Source: Plasmopara viticola
Taxonomy: Eukaryota > Oomycota > Peronosporomycetes > Peronosporales > Peronosporaceae
Direction: 5' to 3'
Length of the DNA stretch: 64,000 bases
NCBI GenBank assembly: GCA_001695595.3
Contig: MBPM02000115.1
Coordinates: forward strand, 1-64,000
Below the pieces are notes generated by a model. It saw only the letters and a list, made by a program, of their open reading frames with translations. It was not told the DNA's origin and searched no databases. Shown piece by piece: positions 55,201 to 62,412 of the stretch. The translations under genes and the position numbers were made by a program. Position 1 is the first letter of the stretch, and every line of letters starts with the position of its first letter.

Positions 55201-56480
55201 TGCGTCTGCACGCGTCTAGAATGATAGAAAGGACGTATCTATGGTTGTAGATCGTCTCAGTACTTCTAAAAAGCTAATATACGTCTAGTGGTGACTTTAT
55301 TGCGTCTTCACCCGGCCAGAATTAAAGAAAACACTTAAATATGGCCGTACATGATCTCAGCACTTCAAAAGAGCAAATATACGCATAGTTGTCACTCTAT
55401 TGCGTCTGCACTCGTTTAAATTGATAGAAAGGACGTATATATGGTTGTACATTATCTCAGCGCTTCGCAAGAGCTAACATACGCTCAGTTGTGACTTTAT
55501 TGCGTCTGCGAACGCCTAGAATGATAGAGAGGACGTATCTATGATCGTAGAACATCCCAGCACTTCTAAAGAGCGAGTATAGGCTTTGTTGTGGCTGTAT
55601 TGCGTCTGCAAACGTCAAAAATGATAGAAAGAATGTATCTATGGCCGTACATCATCTCAGCACTTCCAAAGAGCGAAAATTAGTTGTGACTTTATTGCGT
55701 CTGCTCACGTCTAAGATGAAAGAAAGGACGTATCTATGGCCATACATCATCTCAGCACTTCACAAGAGCTACTTACGCTTATATTGTGACTCTATTGCGT
55801 CCGCAAACGTATAGAATGATAGAAATGACGAATCTATGGCCCTACATCATCCCAGCACTTCACAAGAGTCAATATACGCTTTGATTCGACAAAATTGCAT
55901 CGTCGCACGTCTAGATTGGTAGAATAGACATATCTATGGCCCTGCATCATCGCTGCACTTCCGAAGAGCAAATATACGTCTAGTTGTGACTCTGTTGCGT
56001 CTTCACACGTCTAGAATGAAAGAAAGCACGTATATATGGCCGTACATAATTTCAGCACTTCCAAAGAGCGAAATACGCTTTGTTGTAGCTCAATTTCATC
56101 TGCGCACGTCTGGAATGGTAGAAAGGTCGTATCTATAAGCGTACATCATCTCAGCACTTCCCAAGAGCGATTATACATCTTGTTTTGACTCTATTGCGTT
56201 TACACACGTCGAAAATGATAGAAAGGATGTTTCTATGGCCGTACATGATCTCCGCACTTCACAAGAGCTATTGTTTTTTAGTTGTGACTCTATTGCGTTT
56301 GCACACGTCTATAATGATAAAAAGGACGCTTAGTTGTGGCTTGATTGTATCTGAGCACGTCTAGAACGATTGAAAGGACGTCTCTGTGACTGTACATTAT
56401 CCCAGCACTCAAAACAGCGAAAATATGATTTATGGTTGCTCTATTGCGTTTCTACTCGTCTAGAATGATAAAAAGGACGT
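55201..56480. repeat. Satellite array, decayed monomers
   Basis: Monomers remain alignable through GCGTCTGC, GTCTAGAATGATAGAAAGGA, TATGGCCGTACAT, TCTCAGCACTT and AAGAGC, but differ from one another at many positions across the whole unit and carry indels. The XbaI and MluI sites are mostly lost. Divergence rises to the right. Unlike the left zone, no half of the monomer is spared. A copy near 56,270-56,340 is severely shortened. Confidence 0.85.
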
Positions 56481-57235
56481 ATCGAAAGACAAGACAGATC
56501 TTTGGTCGCGAGACGCCTCAGCACTTGGAAAGAGACATTGTTTGGTAAGTAATGGCTATAGAGAATACGTGCTGATCTAGATGGATAGATGGGGCGGAAA
56601 CTTGGTCGTACGACGTCTCATGGCTGTATAATAGACATGGAATGCTGAAATTTGGCTTTAATTTAGGTTGTGCACGTCTAGATAGACTGACGGGACGAAG
56701 CTATGGTCGTGAGATGTCTCAGCGCTTGAAAAAAATAATTGTTTGTTAAGTAATGGCTATGTAGGATCCGTGTTCGTCTCTCGCCTAGACAGATAAACGA
56801 GACAAATGTTTGACCGTACGACGTCACAGTACTTCGACACCGTTCACATCTAGCACGATAGACGGAGCAAACCTATGGCTACAAAACAACCTAGCACTTC
56901 AAAAGAGACAATGCTGGTAAAGGTGTGGCTGGAATGAGGCTGTGCTCTTATAAAAAGATAGACGGACGGATATGTGGCTATAAGACATTTCAGCACTTTA
57001 AAAAGGACGTTACTCGCAAAGTTATACCTAAAATGAGGTCGTGCACTCTAAAAGATAGATAACGAGCGAATCTGTGGCCGTACGACGTCTCGACGTTTCA
57101 ATAAAGACATTGTTTCCAAAGTTATGGCCAAAACTAGGCCGTGCACTTATAGAAAAAAAGACGGGACCGAGGTTGTACGACGTCTTAGCACTTTAAATAA
57201 GACGTTACTCAAAGCTATGGCTGTAGAGGGCTGTG
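56481..57235. repeat. Oldest satellite monomers, a distinct subfamily
   Basis: About seven monomers of roughly 95-105 bp keep TCTCAGCACTT, GTCTAGA-like and GGACGAA-x-CTATGGTCGT landmarks. Where the core has TACGCTTAGTTGTGACTC they instead have GTAAAGTTATGGCTAAAATGA-like sequence followed by GGCTGTGCAC, and GAGACATTGTTT replaces GAGCAAATATAC. Equivalent AGCACTT points fall at about 56,893, 56,992, 57,092 and 57,187. This is an older relative of the main monomer, not just a mutated copy. Recognisable similarity stops near 57,235, about 30 bp before copia-like sequence starts. Confidence 0.7.
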
Positions 57236-57264
57236 TGGTAAAGAAGGTAGAGCAAAAGTCCCAT

Positions 57265-58465
57265 TCAGCTGAGTTTTGGCAATTTCACACAGGTCGATCG
57301 TATAAGCAAAGGATGCATCACATGAAAATGTAAGAAGCAGTGCGCGAAGACATTTTCATCAGCGAAAGCAAAGTACATGGCTTTGACGAAAAACGTTAAA
57401 AAAGCGATATAGATCAAGACGCTTCTGTATCGCTCTGGTGAAATAATAGCAGAGGCTTTGTAAAGATTTGGAGAGCAATCAAGGTTAAATTGCGCTGACT
57501 AAAAAATCCGAGCTTCGCAAGCAAAAAAGACTTAGGTGGACCTGATGACACCGCTTTGCAGTTTAGAAGTCGGTGGAGATCAGACATTGGCATCTGAATA
57601 GATACGCCGATCTGATTCGGGCGGAATATGTGTGCAAGCTTTAAGAGCTGACTCAACATTATCACATAGTCACTACGAATATGGAATAAAACAATTGACG
57701 AATGTATGACGGAGATGGGCGAATTGAGAGCAGATGTAATTTATGTGTCTACAGCTAGCGGAGAAACAGTTTCATGCTTTTTGTGATACTTCACATTGAA
57801 GACTTGACTGCCGAATAGCGATGCCCTACTTTCATCAACAAATTGTGCGGTGAGCAAAAAAATTTATATGATGGACTCGGCGAGCTCAATGCTTTGATGA
57901 GAATATAAGTTAACCAAAGTATTGTATCAGGGCAAGCTGCTGTGCGGCAAACAATTTTTTTACAATCGATTTGCTTAAGTTTGACGTACAGAAGTGCAAA
58001 GCAGTGAAGACTTCCAAAGATCCAGGATCTAAGCTGACGAATATCATGTGCGAATGTGGATGCAATAGTGGGCACGATGAAGGATGTGTGATATCGAAGT
58101 GCTGCGGTGGCATTATGTACTTGTGCTACCCGTCCAGATCTCACAGCCACACTGAGGAATTGATTTAATTTGCGGTCGATCTTTGTGCGATATACTATAA
58201 AGCTTTGTAGCGCGTACTTTGATACTTAGATGCCTACCAAATATGCTATTTCAGAATAGTTCTACTGCAGCTCAAGAGTTGTTAGATTCTGAGTAAGCAA
58301 GAGACTTTAAGTTGCGTCGCAATACGAATGGAGGATTATTTTCGTCGGTTGCACTCTCGTCGTTCAAAGCGGAGCACGTAAAACTACTAGAAATAGCCCA
58401 GTAAGGGGTATGACTCAAAGCGTTTCTATGTGTGTTGTCAAGACGTCTCGACATGAGGTGTAGCC
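57265..58465 (+). pseudogene. Decayed Ty1/copia reverse transcriptase and RNase H
   Basis: A broken polyprotein segment in the normal N-to-C order. Reverse transcriptase landmarks on the plus strand are KVHGF (57,370-57,384, for the family's ARLV-x-x-GF), IDQDASV (57,409-57,429, for GIDY-x-x-TFAPV), DDTAL (57,544-57,558, for DVDTAFL), SLRIWNKTID (57,670-57,699), IYV (57,739-57,747), KCKAV...DPGSKL (57,977-58,036) and TRPDL (58,128-58,142). The first five share one frame; the rest are shifted. In the YVDD catalytic motif the two aspartates are replaced by S-T. RNase H landmarks are DSE followed by a stop where W is expected (58,285-58,296), LSSFKAE (58,354-58,374) and KTSRHEV (58,441-58,461). 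There are many stops. It is non-functional. The N-terminal part of the element is absent and the satellite lies there instead. Confidence 0.75.
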
Positions 58466-58830
58466 AACATACCAATTTTCTGGCAAGCTCTAGTTTTATG
58501 GACTGAGGATTCTGCATGGATTCATATTCACCACTTATCACTGTGGAATCAAAACGTATTCAAGTGTTCATTTCTATAAAACAGTAGTTTTGTATCGTAA
58601 ACATTGTATTAAAATAAGCGGCTTTTGGCCAACAAGCAGTATGTGAGCAAAAGATGTGTAGATATTCTCAGTTCGCATTAATGCTTAATTTCCTTTTTCA
58701 TTACATTATCAGCCTAAGCCTTGTAGATTTCGCTCTGACTGTCACTACTTATTTTACTAGTCACATCAGCAAGATCGGCGAAATAAGCTTTCAAACCTGA
58801 AAGCTTATAAAAGTTTATATTGTGCATGGG
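58466..58830 (+). other. Spacer between two copia remnants, possible shared decayed LTR
   Basis: This stretch of about 365 bp holds no supported gene. It lies between the end of the RNase H remnant and the start of a gag remnant, both on the plus strand, which is where a single LTR would sit in a tandem element pair. I could not identify matching LTR ends, a tRNA primer-binding site or a polypurine tract, so the LTR reading is by position only. It is AT-rich in the middle (58,560-58,620). Confidence 0.35.
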
Positions 58831-60100
58831 GCTTAAGGAACGAGCTCTGAGAATGATCGAAGGAGGAGGTCAAGCTTGAGCGCGGCGTCACCATATTGAA
58901 AAATGCTCAAATAAAGTCGATTCTAGACGCATACATGCAACGCGCGCACCACCAGCTGATCAAAGCAGAGATTGTCTCGAATCTTCCTTTGCGAGCTAAG
59001 AAAACAAATGATTTTTTTGCAAGATTCTTCGTCGATGCTTCTTCGCAGTTATGTTGAGTAAAGGCATTAATGTGCAGGAACACATTGAATACGTCAAGAT
59101 GTTGTGGGCATCTTAGTCAGCAAGGACGACTTAATTATTCTGCTTTCTGAACGCCTGAACGATTCGTACGCATTTGGTTTCGAAAGCCAACGCACTGTCG
59201 CGGAAGCTCGTGACGTTTCCTCTTTTTAAATGACAATATGAAGCGCAAGGAACACCATGGAGAAGTCGACGTAGTTGCGCACGGACTAAGCCGAGCATTA
59301 TGACGATGCACTAGGGAAGACAAGCTCGCTAAAGCTGTGATATAACTCATTCACGCAATTGATGACGCCGGGTCATACGCAGGCGCAGCCACCCATTAAT
59401 TCGAGCTCAAATTTGAATCTTATTGAAGATCATATAACTGGAGGGATGCTAAGTCAGCACCCTGCTTGCGAAGCGATGCAACTGCGTGCTAGAAAGCTGG
59501 TCTCACAAAAACCTGTAGATATCGAAACTTCAATACCAAGTTCATCTCTCGCAAAGGCAGTCGAGGTCGTCGACGTGACAATTCGCCACTTTCCAGGTTG
59601 CATCTGCTACGCGTTGGCTGTGAGTGCCGACATAGCGAAGAGCACGTAGTGTGCTTAATGACGCTGAGGCTCTTGTCCCCTTCCACCGCTTCTTGATATA
59701 AAAATAAGTGTCACCTTTACGTGTGCTAATGATGCTGAGGGCTTTGTCCTCTTCCACCGCTCCTTGAATTAGAAGTAAGTGCCACTTATACGTGAAGTGC
59801 ATTCTTGCCCGACGCAGTGAACAGGGCCAAACCGAGTGTTCTATCAAGTGGATATGATGTCCTTACTTTTAGATCATATAAGAGTATGAATGCTCCCTTC
59901 GGCAAGATTATCCTTATGCTGTAGACACTTTTGATCATAATGATCGGCACCGGTTCTTCTTGCATATAATTGTGGTGTTACGAATATTAGAAAAGGGGGT
60001 ACTAAGTAATGATGAACTACCTTACACTTAGCACATGTATATCGACCACTGCATAATGTATACTGTGGGTAGATTCTCTACGTCTATCCAGAGATCAGCT
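58831..60100 (+). pseudogene. Decayed Ty1/copia gag, zinc knuckle and protease region
   Basis: Gag motifs appear across shifting frames on the plus strand: CKILRRCFFAVMLSKG (59,018-59,065, matching the family's KLFLRRRFFT block), VQEHIEYVKML (59,072-59,104), SKDDLIILLSERLNDSY (about 59,118-59,169, the family's DDL...LL-x-SLP-x-SY block) and LNDNMKRKE (59,226-59,252). A possible degenerate zinc knuckle with CY and DIAKS lies at 59,599-59,645. Protease-region remnants follow: FRSYKSM (59,868-59,888), IGTG (near 59,943-59,954), KGVLSN (59,995-60,010) and VGRFS (60,065-60,079). These parallel the fragment at the left window edge. Several stops and frameshifts make it dead. Nothing recognisable as integrase follows. 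The gag blocks are the best-supported part; the zinc knuckle is weak. Confidence 0.7.
59651..59792. repeat. 71-bp tandem duplication, two diverged copies
   Basis: Copy one (59,651-59,721) and copy two (59,723-59,792) share GTGCTAATGA-GCTGAGG, TTTGTCC-CTTCCACCGCT, a TTGA-rich spacer, AAGTG-CAC and TTACG/TATACG ends. They differ at several positions, so the duplication is not recent. It lies between the gag and protease remnants of the dead copia element. Confidence 0.65.
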
Positions 60101-61380
60101 TTAGGTATTATTCTCCTTTGCTTTAGTGGAGTCATGTTACCCGCACACTTCGGCTAACTCATGCTTTCCGCTTGCGAACGTTTCTTTTCCGCGCTTGCTG
60201 ACTCTATGTTCTCCACTTGTAAAATTTTGTTTCCCACAACGAGATCGCCATCTTAATCATCTTCGACAGCCAATGGTGTTAGCGGATCTTTATTAATCGC
60301 CAAGGATAATTTTTAAGGTGTCGTCACGACTTTTTTTAGAAGGCGCCAATAACATTAGTACCCTCCATATTGTTTTCTTGTGTAGGCTTCCTTTCAATAA
60401 TGTCGTACGTACAATAGGGTTGAATGAACTACCAAAGCCTTATTGCACAGCCGATCCTTATGGCCTTCCCCGAAAACCTTTAAGGCTCATATTGTCCTTT
60501 CTCTGATTCTCAAAATTTAGTTCTACTATATCGTGTCGAGAAAAAATTTGTGCCATAGAAAACTTAAGATTTACAGCCATGTCCATTTCAACCTGAGGAT
60601 TATTACACGAGCCAGTCTTACTAAAGCTTGTTAATTTTTGTTGCTCTATTCCAGACAATCTCACAATCGTTTGTGGGCTTGCGAAGTAAAGCGACGCCGT
60701 AATAGGTTTGCATACGCTTGATCAATTGCGCTTGAAGTCAGCCGTCCTTCGAATACCGGTAAGGTTCTTGTCGAATACCATTCTTTTAAATATCCTTCTC
60801 AGCGAAGTGACCATATCTGTCATGCAGCTTGACTGATGAATTGATCGGTTTGGTGCAATGTGCGGAGGAAAATGCCGCCAACGCAAACCATTACTATATA
60901 ATTAGCTACTCGCAAGCCTTAATTTGATGAACGGGCATCGGCTTGTAAACCATTAGTTGCCTATTTTGTGTTATTTGATGCGTTTCACGTGCAATGAAAG
61001 TATTAACCCTGTATAATTTCCGCGGCTAGCGTTTCCCACCCAGATGCCAGAAACAGCAATAAAGAGTTAAACAAAACATTGTGTAAGCTAATTAGATCGC
61101 TTCTTTGTGTAGCAAGCACTTCACGAAATTGTCACTTTAGCAGTAAGGTTGACGCCTCCGGCGTATCTTCCCCTCCGCCAGCACATATATCAAACTATTG
61201 AAGCGAGCTAAACAAATTTCATTACACTTTAGCAAGTTGTAGACAGGCGGTACGCACCTAGTCATGTTTTTCATTAGCCACCGAAGATTTTGTGACTAGA
61301 GTTTGGCTGGCTTATACGAGAGTTTTACTCGAAAAATGGGCAAATTAACTGACTTTAATCTACTAAAAAAAAAATTCTAG
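60101..61380. other. Unassigned intergenic sequence
   Basis: No gene is supported here. The longest feature is a minus-strand open frame of about 80 codons covering roughly 60,458-60,710 that lacks a convincing ATG (it starts at GTG in the 68-codon form). Its translation (for example VEMDMAVNLKFSMAQ and DIVELNFENQ) matched nothing I recognise. Given the copia remnant to its left, it may be more retroelement debris. The last 400 bp before 61,380 presumably hold the promoter of the downstream gene, with a ten-A tract near 61,365. Confidence 0.4.
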
Positions 61381-61422
61381 TACTAGCAAATACTACTTTG
61401 TTTCTGCTAACATACTATCGAG

Positions 61423-61430
61423 TCATTCCT
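61423..61430 (+). promoter_or_regulatory. Oomycete-type initiator element (candidate)
   Basis: TCATTCCT lies 16-23 bp upstream of the ATG at 61,446. It fits the YCAYTYY initiator described for oomycete core promoters. The short distance would give a very short 5' leader. No clear flanking promoter region motif was identified beside it, so this is a candidate from match and position. Confidence 0.45.
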
Positions 61431-61445
61431 GAAAGCTGCGGAGCC

Positions 61446-62214
61446 ATGACCGACGCCGACATTTCGCCGCCCATACAAACAGCAGACGTGCCACCAAACC
61501 ACACGCTTTATTTGAACAACCTGAACGACAAAATTAAGGCAGACCGCATGAAGGCAACACTCTACGCGACGCTTTCGCAGCACGGCAAGATTCTCGAGAT
61601 TGTCATGGGCCGCGCGCGGCGACTGCGTGGTCAGGCTTGGGTCACCTTTGACGACATTTTAAGCGCCTCGAATGCACTGCGCTCTGCGAATGGATCGATA
61701 CTTTTTGAGAAGCCCGCAGTTATCCACTTCGCAAAGGAGAAAGCCGACGTCATTGCTCGCCGTGAAGGCACGTTTGTTCCGCGCGAGAAGCGAAAGCGAG
61801 AGCCCAAGCCCACGGCTCCGCAACAGCAAGCAACGAAGAAGAAGGCAAATGAGAATGGCAGTGCAAATGCGAAAGGATCCTTTGGTGCGACGCAGCCACG
61901 AATGGCTCAGAATGTACCGAACAAGATCTTGTTTCTGGAAGAGCTCCCTGAGTCGTGCAACAGAGACATGCTGGGAGTACTATTTAAGCAGTACCAAGGC
62001 TTCAAGGTATACGGGTAATGCTCTTTTGTCGCACAAATGTAGCATACTGATGGACTTGTTTGTATTGTAGGAAGTGCGCATGGTACCAGGCAAGAAAGGC
62101 CTGGCTTTCGTAGAGTTTGGTGACGAGGCACAAGCAGCGATTGCGCTGCAAGGACTCTATGGATTTAAGCTCACACCTACAGACGTCCTCAGGGTCTCTT
62201 TTGCCAAGAAGTAG
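61446..62214 (+). CDS. U1A/U2B''-type spliceosomal protein with two RRM domains
   Basis: Spliced product of 234 residues from two exons (61,446-62,006 and 62,071-62,214). Members of this family bind a stem-loop of U1 or U2 snRNA within the spliceosomal snRNP in the nucleus. RRM1 (about residues 18-97) has RNP2 TLYLNNL and the family-typical RNP1 RGQAWVTF, preceded by NDKIKADRMKATLYA. Then come GTFVPREKRKREPK and a Q/K/N-rich linker of about 40 residues, likely carrying the nuclear signal. RRM2 (about 159-234) has RNP2 ILFLEELP, RNP1 KGLAFVEF and the usual SFAKK end. The ATG at 61,446 is chosen because it gives the expected N-terminus; the frame is open further upstream but has no ATG. Length is nearest to U2B'' (about 225 residues), but a single gene may serve both U1 and U2, as SNF does in flies, so no symbol is given. 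Confidence 0.93.
62007..62070 (+). other. Spliceosomal intron, 64 nt, in the U1A/U2B''-type gene
   Basis: The donor is GTATACGGGT after TTCAAG and the acceptor is TTTGTATTGTAG before GAAGTGCGC. A branch-site-like TACTGAT lies at 62,045-62,051. It is phase 0. Removing it joins RRM2 in frame (GFK then EVRMVPG), which the family requires; reading through gives a stop two codons after the donor. Its length is not a multiple of three. Confidence 0.92.
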
Positions 62215-62412
62215 ATAACTGAGTGACAAATGCCAGCAGCAGACATACAATTTCATATCTTGGGCGCGAGTAAATAGCAAAGGCGAAGTATTACAATTGT
62301 GTCGACACTCTTATATCAGTTGTAAACAATGTGGTTTAGTCTCTGAAGACACAAAATACTGTCCCTCTCTCTGTATTAATATATCCTTCGTTGTCAACGC
62401 CCCCTTCTTCGA
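62215..62412 (+). other. Compact intergenic region between the two genes
   Basis: These 198 bp must hold the 3' end of the snRNP protein gene and the promoter of the glutaminyl-tRNA synthetase gene. No canonical AATAAA is seen. A pyrimidine run (CCCTCTCTCTG) lies near 62,363. A five-codon upstream open frame (62,329-62,346) precedes the synthetase start and would matter only if it lies within the transcript. Confidence 0.6.

Larger units (their letters stand above)
326..57235. repeat. 100-bp satellite array, about 570 head-to-tail monomers
   Basis: A tandem array with a period of exactly 100 bp in most copies. Numbering the monomer from GCGTCTGCACGCGTCT, landmarks in order are an MluI site (ACGCGT), an XbaI site (TCTAGA), AATGATAGAAAGGACG, TATCTATGGCCGTA, GATCGTCTCAGCAC, TTCCAAAGAGCAAATA, TACGCTTAGTTG and TGACTCTATT. 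The consensus has 45 G+C and seven CpGs per 100 bp. All monomers read in the same direction; no inverted copy was seen. The first copy starts mid-monomer at GGCCGTACATC (326). The last recognisable copy ends near 57,235 and is heavily diverged. The many short minus-strand frames within are not genes, since they exist only where a monomer has lost or gained a base. No terminal telomere-type repeat and no transposase gene is present inside. Confidence 0.97.

Noticed and set aside
326..57235. CRISPR-like conserved repeat plus variable spacer appearance in the left zone
   Set aside because: The variable half is a set of minor variants of one sequence, not unrelated spacers; the repeat is too long, there are no cas genes, and the context is eukaryotic.
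326..57235. Pol III promoter boxes, 5S rRNA or tRNA origin for the monomer
   Set aside because: TGGCCGTAGATCG only loosely resembles a box A, and no box B or cloverleaf could be found in the monomer.
57330..57440. A match to the copia RNase H block (SSAKAKYMALTKNVKKAI in one frame)
   Set aside because: It resembles SSTEAEYMAL, but in the neighbouring frame the same bases give reverse transcriptase blocks (KVHGF, IDQDASV) that continue in order and frame to DDTAL and SLRIWNKTID, and a better placed RNase H block occurs at 58,285-58,374.
57791..58541. Minus-strand open frames of 67-119 codons at 57,791-58,150, 57,910-58,113 and 58,272-58,541
   Set aside because: They are antisense shadows of the decayed copia reverse transcriptase and RNase H on the plus strand.
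59977..60000. TGTTACGAATATTAG as the start of an LTR
   Set aside because: No second copy or matching CA end was found, and the surrounding bases fit the decayed protease region.
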